This document shows, in pieces, positions 19,744 through 28,312 of a DNA stretch of 64,000 nt. Both the position numbers and the translations under genes were made by a program. Location: positions 1 through 64,000 of the forward strand of contig NZ_NIPR01000021.1 in the NCBI RefSeq assembly GCF_002872255.1, written 5' to 3'. How positions within the stretch are numbered: the stretch's first letter is position 1; each line of letters starts with the position of its first letter. The notes beneath the pieces are model-generated. The model was given only the letters and a program-made list of their open reading frames with translations. It had not been told where the DNA came from and made no database searches. The DNA is from Companilactobacillus nuruki. Its GTDB lineage: Bacteria; Bacillota; Bacilli; Lactobacillales; Lactobacillaceae.

Positions 19744-20501
19744 TGAGTAACAATTCCTTTTCGTTTTTGAATTTTGCTTGCTAATAATAGTATAGCCAAG
19801 ATGATGACAAACCAAATGAATAAGTTGATAAAGGAACCAATGTGCTGAGGGGTCTGATGTAGAACGTTTTTGTCAATGACCGATAATTGATAAGTTGGCA
19901 TTAATTTACCGATACTTTGAAGCCAAGTAGGCATGAGTTTGATAGGCCACCATAAACCACTGATAATGGCTAAAGGAAATACGATCAAATTGGTTAATAA
20001 ATTAACTGTACTGGCTTTTTTAACAAAGGAAATCAAAACGCCAATTAGAATTAATAACGTAGTACCTAAAAGGTTAACCAAAATTAGTGCGATTAGTAAT
20101 CCAATTGAAAGTGTAACATGATTAACGATTATTGCCACAACAGTGATAGCAATGGAAGAGACTAAATTCAATGTGACTAGGACAATTGCCATGGAAGTAT
20201 AGTATTGCAGGTTAGAAAGAGGACTTAAAGTAACAAATAATTTGAAATTAGACATTTGGTCTTCTAATAATGTATTGGCTGTAGTAATAATACCGCCTAG
20301 CATGCAAGCGTAGATCATCATGCTAACTAAGTAATCTTCATTCCAAACTTTCAGATAACTAGCGGGAATGCCGGTCACAAGAATCTTAGTGTATAAAACA
20401 TAGAAAACGATAGGAAGCAACATGTCGAAAAAGAAAAAACTCTTATTTCTAAAAACTATTCGTTTAAAGTTAATTTTAGTTTGAAAAATAAATTTATTCA
20501 T
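19740..20501 (-). CDS. ABC-2 type transporter permease
   Basis: A 253 aa integral membrane protein with six predicted segments, typical of ABC-2 exporters paired with a separate ATPase. It overlaps the ATPase gene by 8 bases and the kinase gene by 4, so all four genes are translationally linked. The substrate is unknown. Close relatives of this layout export antimicrobial peptides, lipids or drugs and are induced by the attached two-component system. Confidence 0.88.
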   Translation of the reverse strand: MNKFIFQTKINFKRIVFRNKSFFFFDMLLPIVFYVLYTKILVTGIPASYLKVWNEDYLVSMMIYACMLGGIITTANTLLEDQMSNFKLFVTLSPLSNLQYYTSMAIVLVTLNLVSSIAITVVAIIVNHVTLSIGLLIALILVNLLGTTLLILIGVLISFVKKASTVNLLTNLIVFPLAIISGLWWPIKLMPTWLQSIGKLMPTYQLSVIDKNVLHQTPQHIGSFINLFIWFVIILAILLLASKIQKRKGIVTQ

Positions 20502-21366
20502 GAGTGTTCTCCTTATAGTTAAGTAATAGCGTATCTAGAGTCGCTTGCTTTATTTGTAAATTATCAATGGCTTTTAGATATGGTGTTAATTCAGCGAGTA
20601 GTTGATTGACATCATTAGTAATGATTTGAAAGTGATGTCCGACTACATTGAGTGAAACAATATCTTGCAAGCCTTTAAAATCCATTTGATTTAATTCACT
20701 GTCAAATTCGATTAAACTTTGACCTTCACGACTACGAAGCTGTTTGATGGTGCCATCGAAAGCAATAATTGAATTTTGAAGAATTAAAAAACGATCGGCA
20801 ATATTTTCCAATTCCTCTAAGTAATGGCTAGTAACAAAAATGGTTTTCCCAGATTTTTTCAAATGATCTATCTCTTGCCAAAAAGCATTTCGAGAATTAC
20901 TGTCCATACCAACTGTGGGTTCATCTAGAAAGAGTACTTTCGGATCACCTGCCAAAGCTAGTGCGAAGGTTAATCGACGTTTCTGACCACCAGAAAGGCC
21001 AGTCATTAAACTATTTTGATGATCTTCTAAACCAGAGACACTCAAAAGTTCTTCGTAAGAAAGAGGATGGTTAAAATAACTTCGGGTTAGATTGATGATT
21101 TCTTTAATGGTAATTCTATGTAATGCAATATTATCTTGCATCATCACACCAGTAATTTGTTTCCAATTATTCTTAGTTAAGAATGTTACTTGGCCGGAAT
21201 CCTTAGGGATTAAATTTAAAATAATATTAATTAAAGTGGTTTTTCCAGCGCCGTTAGCACCGACTAAGGCAATAATCGATGATGATTCTATTTGAAGACT
21301 GATATCGTTTAAAACAACTCTTTTACCAAAAGTTTTATTCACGTGTTGGATTTCTAAAATAGTCAT
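20494..21366 (-). CDS. ABC transporter ATP-binding protein
   Basis: A 290 aa ATPase partner of the ABC-2 permease. Walker A GANGAGKTT (about 35-43), signature LSGGQKRR, Walker B KVLFLDEP and the switch His in FVTSHY are all intact. About 80 C-terminal residues after the ATPase core form a small extra domain, common in exporter ATPases. It is the first gene of the ABC/two-component operon, transcribed from the 21.4-21.5 kb region. Confidence 0.9.
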   Translation of the reverse strand: MTILEIQHVNKTFGKRVVLNDISLQIESSSIIALVGANGAGKTTLINIILNLIPKDSGQVTFLTKNNWKQITGVMMQDNIALHRITIKEIINLTRSYFNHPLSYEELLSVSGLEDHQNSLMTGLSGGQKRRLTFALALAGDPKVLFLDEPTVGMDSNSRNAFWQEIDHLKKSGKTIFVTSHYLEELENIADRFLILQNSIIAFDGTIKQLRSREGQSLIEFDSELNQMDFKGLQDIVSLNVVGHHFQIITNDVNQLLAELTPYLKAIDNLQIKQATLDTLLLNYKENTHE

Positions 21367-21682
21367 ATTCTTTGACCTCGATTTCTATTGATTAACTTTA
21401 TTTTAGAAAAATTAGCTATACAGCGGTAGTAAGGGATGTCACTACTTTATATGACAAATGTCATTTTAATTTAGTAGTATTAAATGTTTTACGAAAACAT
21501 AAAATCAAATACAAGCCTAATTACTAAATTATGTTATGATCAATGGCTTTTTATTAAAATGAAAATATCGTCAATTGTAGTTAAAAAACTTTTTTTATTA
21601 ATTAAACGAAAAAAGTTTTATGTAACCTTGAAATAAGGTAAAATGGTTAATGCTAAGTAAATACAAAAGAGTATGGTGAAAA
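21367..21682. promoter_or_regulatory. Divergent control region between the ABC/TCS operon and cvfB
   Basis: This A+T-rich 316-base stretch has no gene. Near the ABC side it carries a perfect palindrome ATGACA-AA-TGTCAT (21451-21464) and, 9-20 bases closer to the operon, an extra TGTCA half site (21437-21441) within an inverted GTAGT/ACTAC pair (21426-21430, 21441-21445). These are plausible binding sites for the NarL-type regulator. The cvfB side shows only A/T-rich tracts; no convincing promoter could be picked. Confidence 0.5.
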
Positions 21683-22552
21683 ATGGAAATAACAGAGATG
21701 TATGGTCAAGTATTGTCTGGAACAGTTACTGACCTTAATAAGGAAGAAGCATTTGTTCAAATCGAAGGATACACGTTTGCTTTAGATCTAAATGAGTTAA
21801 CAGAGATACCAGAACTTGGTGATGAAGTTGCTGGTTTTGTATATGAAAATCAGGCTCATAAGAATAAAATGACGACGGTTTTACCATTTGTTACTGAAGG
21901 AGTTTGGGACTTTGCTGAAGTAACCGAGGTTAGAACTGACCTAGGTGTTTTTGTTAATGTTGGTTTGGATGACAAGGATATTGTTGTTTCATTGGATGAT
22001 TTACCTTTGGAACACAATGAATGGCCTAAAAAAGGCGACAGCGTCATGGTAAAATTAGAAATCGATCATAAAGGCCGTTTATGGGGAAAATTGGCTGATA
22101 TTGAATTATATACACAGATTGCCCGTAGCCCTGATTCTGATTTAAAGAGTTTGATGAACAAAGATGAAGAAGGTACGGTGATTGCTATTAGAGAATCAGG
22201 TGCTTTTGTTATGACTGATAGTTATTATATGGCTTTTATCTATACTGATGAACAAGGCCAACCATTGCATATCGGACAACATATTAAAGCGCGAGTAATT
22301 GGTTCAAGCCATCGCCGCTTGAATTTATCTATGAAGCCACGAGCTTATGAGGAGATTACACCTGATGCTCAGATGATTGTTGCGGTATTGGAACATTCTC
22401 GAGATAAGAAGATGCCTTATACAGATAAATCTGATCCTGATGATATCAAAGAATATTTTGGTATTAGTAAGGGGAGTTTCAAACGTGCCTTGGGTAATTT
22501 AATGAAACAAGGAAAAATTGAACAAAAAGATGGTTATACCTATCTCAAATAG
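21683..22552 (+). CDS. cvfB: CvfB-like S1 RNA-binding protein
   Basis: A 289 aa protein with successive S1-like OB folds (VSGTVTDLNKEEAFVQIEG start; VTEVRTDLGVFVNVGL, about 77-95; GTVIAIRESGAFVMT, about 158-172) and a C-terminal winged helix (residues ~225-289, FGISKGSFKRALGNLMKQGKI). This is the CvfB/YitL architecture, a putative RNA-binding regulator of virulence factors in staphylococci. The start could also be the ATG at 21698. It lies 12 bp before xerD. Confidence 0.85.
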   Translation: MEITEMYGQVLSGTVTDLNKEEAFVQIEGYTFALDLNELTEIPELGDEVAGFVYENQAHKNKMTTVLPFVTEGVWDFAEVTEVRTDLGVFVNVGLDDKDIVVSLDDLPLEHNEWPKKGDSVMVKLEIDHKGRLWGKLADIELYTQIARSPDSDLKSLMNKDEEGTVIAIRESGAFVMTDSYYMAFIYTDEQGQPLHIGQHIKARVIGSSHRRLNLSMKPRAYEEITPDAQMIVAVLEHSRDKKMPYTDKSDPDDIKEYFGISKGSFKRALGNLMKQGKIEQKDGYTYLK

Positions 22553-22564
22553 AGGTGATAATTT

Positions 22565-23485
22565 ATGAGTGATAAATTATCTATCAAAAATCAAGAAATG
22601 ATTGATACAATTGCTGATTATGCTCGTTATTTGAGATTAGATCGGGGTTTGTCAAAAAATACAATTGTTTCATATCAACAAGATTTATTGGAATTCAGTA
22701 GTTTTTTAGAAGGTAAGTCAATTAAATCTTATCCGGAGGACCATTTTGTAGTAACGCAGTTTTTTGCTAATCAAGACAAGCAGGGTAAATCTAAGACATC
22801 ACAAATGCGGATGTTTTCATCATTAAGAAAATTTTATCAGTGGATGGAATTAGTCGATAAGATTCATGCTAATCCAATGAACGAGTTGGACGCTCCTAAA
22901 AAAGGTACTCATTTACCAGTTGTTTTATCAATGGATGAGGTTAATTCATTGATCGAATCACCAGATATTTCTACTCCTTTAGGGGTAAGGGATCGAACTA
23001 TTTTTGAGGTAATGTATGCAACTGGATTACGAGTAAGCGAATTAGTTAACTTAAATATGGATGACTTGCATTTGGATTTGGGGCTGATCAAGACTCTTGG
23101 TAAGGGCGATAAGGAAAGATTGTTGCCAATTAGCGATACCGCGGTTAAATGGCTGAAAAAGTATTTCTTAGAGACTAGAGATCATTTGATAGAGAAATAT
23201 GGTCAACAAAAGGAAGTTTTTTTAAACTTTCGTGGTAAAAAATTAACACGGCAGTCCATTTGGCGAATGATTAAGAAATATATTGCTCAAGTTGGTATAA
23301 AAAAAGATGTAACGCCACATACATTACGTCATTCATTTGCCACGAATCTATTGGAAAATGGAGCCGATTTGAGAGTGGTTCAAGAATTGTTGGGTCATTC
23401 AGACATTTCAACCACTCAAATTTATACCCATGTTAATAAGACACGAATGAAGCAAGTCTATAATGAATCATTTCCACGAGCTTAG
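22565..23485 (+). CDS. xerD: Tyrosine recombinase XerD
   Basis: Site-specific recombinase, 306 aa, that resolves chromosome dimers at dif with XerC. The SAM-like core-binding domain (about 10-100) is followed by the catalytic domain with Arg in ATGLRVSEL, HTLRH (His252, Arg255), the GHS histidine (His278) and nucleophile Tyr287. The second Xer gene is at 59969. The synteny with scpA-scpB fits XerD rather than XerC. Confidence 0.93.
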   Translation: MSDKLSIKNQEMIDTIADYARYLRLDRGLSKNTIVSYQQDLLEFSSFLEGKSIKSYPEDHFVVTQFFANQDKQGKSKTSQMRMFSSLRKFYQWMELVDKIHANPMNELDAPKKGTHLPVVLSMDEVNSLIESPDISTPLGVRDRTIFEVMYATGLRVSELVNLNMDDLHLDLGLIKTLGKGDKERLLPISDTAVKWLKKYFLETRDHLIEKYGQQKEVFLNFRGKKLTRQSIWRMIKKYIAQVGIKKDVTPHTLRHSFATNLLENGADLRVVQELLGHSDISTTQIYTHVNKTRMKQVYNESFPRA

Positions 23486-23495
23486 GAGGATTTGA

Positions 23496-23882
23496 ATGCT
23501 TAATAAATATAGCGATGAAAATAAAAAAATAGCTATGGGCTTTTTATCTTATATTAATGATTTAAAAGATTTAGATAATATGGAACAAGAATTGAAACTT
23601 TATTCAGAAGATGAGAATCGTCAGTTGTATCTTTGGAAGAGTAATATTGAAGATTATTCTGGTATCGTGGCATTGTCCTTTTCCGGAAAAACCGTTTTTA
23701 TTGAGTATATTTCGTTAAACCCTTCGTATCGTTCTCAAAGCAATGTGTTTAAAATTTTTGATGATATAAGTCAAAAATTTCCTAAACTAGTAATGTTAGG
23801 GAATTTTAATTTGAGTCAACAAATACAACAGTGGAATAAGAATAAGAAAAAACTTGAAAAAGATATGAAAGAAACAAATTAA
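23496..23882 (+). CDS. ribT: RibT-like GNAT acetyltransferase
   Basis: A 128 aa protein of the RibT family, small GNAT-fold acyltransferases. The start MLNKYSDENKKIAMGFLSYI and the FIEYISLNPSYRSQSNVFKIF region (acetyl-CoA loop position) resemble Bacillus RibT. In Bacillus ribT ends the riboflavin operon and precedes scpA. Here it precedes scpA without any rib biosynthesis genes, sharing one base with the scpA start. The acyl acceptor is unknown. Confidence 0.75.
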   Translation: MLNKYSDENKKIAMGFLSYINDLKDLDNMEQELKLYSEDENRQLYLWKSNIEDYSGIVALSFSGKTVFIEYISLNPSYRSQSNVFKIFDDISQKFPKLVMLGNFNLSQQIQQWNKNKKKLEKDMKETN

Positions 23883-24604
23883 TGCAAAAATTGAATTTAG
23901 TTTTAACCGATTTTGAGGGACCAATTGATTTGTTGCTACATTTGATCAGGGAGTCCAAAGTAGATATTTATGATATCCCGATTGCACAAATTACACAGCA
24001 GTATTTGGATTATCTAAAAAGTATGAAGGTTTTGGAATTGGATATTGCTGGCGACTATTTGGTCATGGCCTCAACATTGATGTCTATTAAGAGTAAAATG
24101 CTTTTACCTCAAGCACCAGATGAAATTGAGGATGATTTTGAAGAAGACCCGCGTGACCAATTAGTTTCTCAATTGCTGACTTATCAAACTTATAAAAGAG
24201 TAGCAGCTTATTTTGAAGAAAAAGAACAAACTAGGAAACAATTTTTTGATAAAGAAGTTAGTGTACCAACACAACAATTGGAACAATTTTTGGAACCAGG
24301 GTCAGTTCTTTTGGATGATTTGGCCTCAACCTATACAGAATTATTACGTAGCAGAAAGAATCGACAACCAGAAACAGAGACAATTGAAAATGAAACACTT
24401 TCGATTGAGGATGCAACTGATAATATTATGAGTGAATTAAAATCAGTCAAGAAGACCACTTTTAAAGCACTTTTAAAATTAAATAATAGTGTTGAGGAAA
24501 TAGTCACTGATTTTATGGCTATTTTGGAATTGGCTAGAAAACAGATCATTTCACTTCAACAATCAGATTTTAAGAGTGAATTATTTATTGAATTGAGGAA
24601 TTAA
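23882..24604 (+). CDS. scpA: Segregation and condensation protein A
   Basis: Kleisin subunit of the SMC-ScpAB condensin that compacts and segregates chromosomes, 240 aa. The N-terminal motif LNLVLTDFEGPIDLLLHLIRESKVDIYDIPIAQIT is characteristic; the C-terminus ends in a small winged helix that contacts SMC. It overlaps ribT by one base and is followed 2 bp later by scpB. Confidence 0.95.
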   Translation: MQKLNLVLTDFEGPIDLLLHLIRESKVDIYDIPIAQITQQYLDYLKSMKVLELDIAGDYLVMASTLMSIKSKMLLPQAPDEIEDDFEEDPRDQLVSQLLTYQTYKRVAAYFEEKEQTRKQFFDKEVSVPTQQLEQFLEPGSVLLDDLASTYTELLRSRKNRQPETETIENETLSIEDATDNIMSELKSVKKTTFKALLKLNNSVEEIVTDFMAILELARKQIISLQQSDFKSELFIELRN

Positions 24605-24606
24605 AT

Positions 24607-25152
24607 GTGTATCAAGCGAAAATAATGGCATTATTATTTGTGGCTGGAGATCAAGGTATCAAAGAAAAAGATTTAGCTGAGCTGTTAGAGATAGATAGTG
24701 CTGCATTGAGACAAAATATTGAAGAATTAAAAGTTAAGTTAATAACGGATGCCGATTCTGGTATTCAATTAGCGGAATATAATTCTTTATACAAATTGAT
24801 TACTAAGAGTGAATTCAGTGAATTATTAACAAAGTATTTTAAATCAGGTTTAGGTAGTAAACTTAGTCAGGCTGCTTTGGAAGTATTGTCGATCATTGCT
24901 TATAGACAGCCGATTACACGAATTGAGATTGATGAAATTCGTGGAGTTCAAAGTTCAGGTAGTTTGAATACTTTATTGATGCGTAAATTGATTAAAGAAA
25001 ATGGTAAAAAGGATGTTCCAGGACACCCAAATCTTTATGTTGTAACCGATGAGTTTTTTGATTATTTTGGAATTAAAAGTTTAGAAGAATTACCAGAAAT
25101 AGAAAATTTTGAAGATGTTTCAGATATGGGAGATATAGATGGAGAAAGTTAG
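24607..25152 (+). CDS. scpB: Segregation and condensation protein B
   Basis: Dimeric winged-helix partner of ScpA in the SMC condensin complex, 181 aa. The motif SQAALEVLSIIAYRQPITRIEIDEIRG in the middle is diagnostic. The start is GTG at 24607 and the ribosome binding site GAGGAATTAA lies at the end of scpA. The last 14 bases overlap rluB. Confidence 0.94.
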   Translation: MYQAKIMALLFVAGDQGIKEKDLAELLEIDSAALRQNIEELKVKLITDADSGIQLAEYNSLYKLITKSEFSELLTKYFKSGLGSKLSQAALEVLSIIAYRQPITRIEIDEIRGVQSSGSLNTLLMRKLIKENGKKDVPGHPNLYVVTDEFFDYFGIKSLEELPEIENFEDVSDMGDIDGES

Positions 25153-25858
25153 ATTACAAAAGTTTATGGCTGAAGCGGGAGTTGCATCACGTCGTAAGTC
25201 GGAAGAATTGATTGCTAAAGGACATGTTAAGGTCAATGGCAAGACAGTGACTGAGATGGGTATAAAGGTTGATAATCGCGACAAAATTGAAGTCGATGGG
25301 ATGCCACTAGAGGAAGAGAAAAAGCGTTACATTTTGATGTATAAGCCTCGTGGAGTTATTTCAGCAGTTAAAGATGATAAGGGACGTAAAGTTGTCACTG
25401 ATTTATTGGAAGAAGATGTTGATGAACGAATCTATCCGATCGGTAGACTTGATTATGATACGTCTGGTTTGTTGCTATTAACCAATGATGGAGAATTTGC
25501 CAATCATTTGATGCATCCTAGATATCATGTTGAAAAAGCCTATATTGCAAAAGTTGAAGGTTTTCTTTCAACAGAAGAGATTAAGAAGTTAGAAAATGGT
25601 ATTAAACTAAAAGGATATACAACATCAAAAGCCAAAGTTAAAGTTATGTCTAAGGATAAAAAGAAGAATTCAACAATTGTTAGAATTGTGATTCATGAAG
25701 GACATAATCATCAAGTTAAGAATATGTTTGATGCAGTTGGACATAAGGTAGAGAAATTGTCTCGTGAGAGTTATGATTTTCTAACTTTGAATGGACTAGT
25801 ATCTGGCCAATATCGAGACTTGACTCGTCAAGAGGTTGCTGAGTTGAAGAAGAAATAA
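25139..25858 (+). CDS. rluB: 23S rRNA pseudouridine synthase RluB
   Basis: Pseudouridine synthase, 239 aa. An N-terminal S4 RNA-binding domain (RLQKFMAEAGVASRRKSEELI) is followed by the catalytic domain with GRLDYDTSGLL (Asp105 catalytic). It probably modifies helix 89-93 of 23S rRNA, as RluB does. It overlaps scpB and ends the xerD-rluB cluster at a strong terminator. Confidence 0.92.
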   Translation: MEKVRLQKFMAEAGVASRRKSEELIAKGHVKVNGKTVTEMGIKVDNRDKIEVDGMPLEEEKKRYILMYKPRGVISAVKDDKGRKVVTDLLEEDVDERIYPIGRLDYDTSGLLLLTNDGEFANHLMHPRYHVEKAYIAKVEGFLSTEEIKKLENGIKLKGYTTSKAKVKVMSKDKKKNSTIVRIVIHEGHNHQVKNMFDAVGHKVEKLSRESYDFLTLNGLVSGQYRDLTRQEVAELKKK

Positions 25859-25896
25859 AAAATCACCAAAACCTTCACGGTTTTTGGTGATTTTTT
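25859..25896. terminator. Terminator between rluB and a small convergent gene
   Basis: AAAATCACCAAAACC pairs with GGTTTTTGGTGATTTT (one bulged T), flanked by As and Ts, so it can work in both directions. Confidence 0.9.
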
Positions 25897-25914
25897 GTAG
25901 GTTGGTATTAACGG

Positions 25915-26076
25915 TTAGTATAAAAAGAGCAAATATAGACCAATCAATAGGATTATCAAGAAAACGAGTGGCCTTTTAAGTGTCAGTCTCTGTCCTGATG
26001 CTTTTGAGTTACTAATAAAGCCAACAAATCCAAAGATAGCTAAAATAATCAATGCTATACCAATAAATTTAAACAT
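25915..26076 (-). CDS. Small two-helix membrane protein, 53 aa
   Basis: A 53-codon gene on the minus strand, starting ATG at 26076 with a good GAGGTGA ribosome binding site. Two hydrophobic helices (residues 3-20 and 37-53) flank a short basic loop SNSKASGQRLTLKR. By the positive-inside rule the loop should be cytoplasmic. It is convergent with rluB and shares its terminator. No family recognised. Confidence 0.6.
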   Translation of the reverse strand: MFKFIGIALIILAIFGFVGFISNSKASGQRLTLKRPLVFLIILLIGLYLLFLY

Positions 26077-26273
26077 AAAAAATCACCTCGGTTTGGATAC
26101 AGTAGAAAGATCAATGTCTTTATTATATAGAAAAATACGGAATGGTTTACTAATTTTTTAAAATGATATATTGATGATAAAATAAATGTTATTTTAATTG
26201 CTCTGAATTATTAAATGATCAAGATAAACAGTATCAATAACCAAAAGAAATACTCCCTATGAAAACTCTGTAG

Positions 26274-26302
26274 TTGAACTGTAACAATGACTCTGTTATA
26301 TT
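26274..26302 (+). promoter_or_regulatory. Promoter of the ribU transcript
   Basis: TTGAAC (26274-26279) and TATATT (26297-26302) are 17 bases apart, placed just upstream of the FMN aptamer. Confidence 0.7.
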
Positions 26303-26322
26303 AAAGTCATAAAAATAAATTG

Positions 26323-26437
26323 GTTTTCAGGGCAGGGTGAGATTCCCGACCGGCGGTGTAGTCCGCGACCCAACGCAAGTTGGTTGAATGGGTCTTAGTA
26401 TCCCATACCGATAGTTAAAGTCTAGATGGAAGAAAAC
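26323..26437 (+). ncRNA. FMN riboswitch (RFN element)
   Basis: The conserved core is plain: GGGCAGGGTGAGATTCCC, GACCGGCGGTG, and the 3' part CCGATAGTTAAAGTCTAGATGG. FMN binding to this aptamer is known to stop expression of riboflavin genes. It precedes an intrinsic terminator (26443-26479) and then the riboflavin transporter gene, so control is most likely transcriptional. Confidence 0.95.
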
Positions 26438-26442
26438 AGAGT

Positions 26443-26479
26443 AAGGTCTGTTTTGGTGTGCCCAAAACAGGCCTTTTTC
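26443..26479 (+). terminator. Riboswitch expression-platform terminator of ribU
   Basis: AAGGTCTGTTTTGG pairs with CCAAAACAGGCCTT (one G-U pair) around TGTGC, followed by Ts. This should form when FMN is bound. Confidence 0.88.
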
Positions 26480-26509
26480 TTTGGAAATCAATTGGAAGAG
26501 GTTGATTTT

Positions 26510-27061
26510 ATGGGAAATAGTACGGTCAAGTTTCAAGAGTTTATTGGAGTAGCAATTTTTGCGGCATTAGGGACAATTTTAATGTTCTTTGAGTTCCCAG
26601 TCTTATTGTGGATGCCTTTTTTAAAAGTAGATTTAAGCGATGTCGTTACGTTGATTGGTACTTTTGCATATGGACCAGTTGGGGGTACATTAATTGCATT
26701 AATAAAGTCAATGGTTCATGTATTGGTGACAGGCAGTGGAATTGGAGGATTAATTGGTAATGGAGCAGCGTTTGTTGGTTCAGTAGCATTATTGTTACCC
26801 TTTAATCATTTTTGGACAAAAAATAAAAAGATTTCTGCAGTAATAATTGGAACAATTGTTATGACAGTAGTAATGTCAATTTTAAATTATTTTGTAATCA
26901 TGCCTTTATATATGAGTGTAATGGGGATGAAACTGAATATGAGTTTGGCTCAATATGTGGCAACTGGGGTAATTCCTTTCAATATTATTAAAGCGTTGAT
27001 CATTTCTGCGGCCGTAATGATCGTTTATCCACGTATTAAAGGACATTTTTTGATTAAATAG
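26510..27061 (+). CDS. ribU: Riboflavin transporter, ECF S-component RibU
   Basis: Substrate-binding membrane subunit (183 aa, about six helices) that captures riboflavin and works with the shared EcfA-EcfA'-EcfT energising module, which is not in this window. Supporting evidence is the FMN riboswitch directly upstream and family motifs such as FPVLLWMPFLKVDLSDVVTLIG and YGPVGGTLIALIKS. I chose the ATG at 26510 (GGAAGAGGTT upstream); the reading frame extends upstream through the terminator hairpin, which cannot be coding. Confidence 0.92.
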   Translation: MGNSTVKFQEFIGVAIFAALGTILMFFEFPVLLWMPFLKVDLSDVVTLIGTFAYGPVGGTLIALIKSMVHVLVTGSGIGGLIGNGAAFVGSVALLLPFNHFWTKNKKISAVIIGTIVMTVVMSILNYFVIMPLYMSVMGMKLNMSLAQYVATGVIPFNIIKALIISAAVMIVYPRIKGHFLIK

Positions 27062-27084
27062 TTAAACTTTATAAATCTTTAAAG

Positions 27085-27113
27085 AAAAAATTTAAACTTT
27101 TATGATATGCTTT
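27085..27113 (+). promoter_or_regulatory. Possible promoter of the LysM gene
   Basis: A TTTAAA-like -35 and a TATGAT -10 (near 27101-27106) with about 17 bases between, upstream of the AGGAGG site of the next gene. The exact -35 is uncertain. Confidence 0.4.
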
Positions 27114-27143
27114 AAGAGATAGAAATTAGGAGGTTGGTTTTTA

Positions 27144-28253
27144 ATGGCCGATAATGATAAAAACAATACATCTGGCGATTCCTTTGTTCCTAAATCCACT
27201 CAAGGACTAGAAGGATCAGTCAGTCTTGAGGATTTGAAGAAATATCATCTAATTAAAGGTGATGATAATACAACACCAATAAATGATACTGTTTCTGATG
27301 ATCAAACTTCTAATGATGTTTCTGAATCTGAAGCAAGTGCTGATAATCTTAATACTCAAGCACCTCAATCAGAGGATCATCTTCAATCTGAAGAAAGCAA
27401 CAATCATTTAAGCGAAGCTAAGCAATCTGGTGAATCGGAGTCTGAGAATAGTGATGTCAAAGATACTAATTTTGTGGCAACACCACCAATTACACCAGTT
27501 CAACCAGATCAAGATATAAAACATGATGAAGAATCAGTTAAAGATGACACATCATCAGCAACTGAGGAATCTCAATCGAAGGCTGAAGATGTTAAGCCTT
27601 GGGAAAAGAGTTTTGATTCTGATACTGATGATGAGGGACATGTTTCACGTAAGGTTTCTAAAGAAAAACAACGTGGAAATCATACTTTAGTAGTTACTTT
27701 AGTTATTGCACTGATTGTCATCATGTTCACACCTGTTGTAATAAATGCTGTCAAGGGCAGTGGTAGCGGTGATTTGGATAGTTCTCAATCAGCCAAATCA
27801 GTTGAGAATAAAGATAAATCAACTAAGAGGAAAAAGAGTGCTGCCAAGAAATCAGCGAAGAAATCTACCGCTAAAAAGTCGACAACTGCTAAGACAACAA
27901 CTAAAGCAAAGAAGACTGATAGTAGTAATTCTAATGCTTCTGCCAATACGAATAACAGTGATACAAACAGCAATACCGCTGCTTCTGATAACAATGCTTC
28001 TAATAGTACAAATAATAGTCAGTCAACTGCAAGTAATAATACACAACAAACTGATCAACAAGCATCAAATGGAGCAACAGATAATTCATCAAATTCAACT
28101 GACAACAGTTCAAGCGAATCATATTATACGGTTAAAGCCGGTGATAACTGGTTCAGAATTGCTTATAATAACAATTTAACAACTGCTCAATTGAAGAGTT
28201 TGAATGGTAATGTTGGAACCTTAACACCAGGTACTACACTAAGAGTTAAATAA
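27144..28253 (+). CDS. Membrane-anchored LysM-domain protein
   Basis: A 369 aa protein with an unusual layout. A 178-residue acidic, Ser/Asp/Glu-rich cytoplasmic region is followed by one membrane helix (about 180-203), a lysine-rich KKSAAKKSAKKSTAKK-like stretch (about 224-258), an Asn/Ser/Thr-rich low-complexity linker (about 259-322), and a C-terminal LysM domain beginning YYTVKAGDNWFRIAYNNN, which binds peptidoglycan N-acetylglucosamine. With no cleavable signal, the N-terminus should stay inside. It could tether the membrane to the wall. It has a strong AGGAGG ribosome binding site. Confidence 0.82.
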   Translation: MADNDKNNTSGDSFVPKSTQGLEGSVSLEDLKKYHLIKGDDNTTPINDTVSDDQTSNDVSESEASADNLNTQAPQSEDHLQSEESNNHLSEAKQSGESESENSDVKDTNFVATPPITPVQPDQDIKHDEESVKDDTSSATEESQSKAEDVKPWEKSFDSDTDDEGHVSRKVSKEKQRGNHTLVVTLVIALIVIMFTPVVINAVKGSGSGDLDSSQSAKSVENKDKSTKRKKSAAKKSAKKSTAKKSTTAKTTTKAKKTDSSNSNASANTNNSDTNSNTAASDNNASNSTNNSQSTASNNTQQTDQQASNGATDNSSNSTDNSSSESYYTVKAGDNWFRIAYNNNLTTAQLKSLNGNVGTLTPGTTLRVK

Positions 28254-28264
28254 TTATAATTGGA

Positions 28265-28295
28265 GGGTCTCTGACAATTTTGTCTGGGCCCTTTT
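28265..28295 (+). terminator. Terminator after the LysM gene
   Basis: GGGTC pairs with GGCCC and GACAA with TTGTC, with a small internal loop, followed by four Ts. It lies only 18 bases before cmk. Confidence 0.65.
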
Positions 28296-28312
28296 ATTAA
28301 GGAGAGAAATCA

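Noticed and set aside
27745-28179. 144-codon plus-strand reading frame inside the LysM gene
   Set aside because: It is an alternative frame of the low-complexity Lys/Asn/Ser region; its translation is repetitive and has no ribosome binding site of its own.
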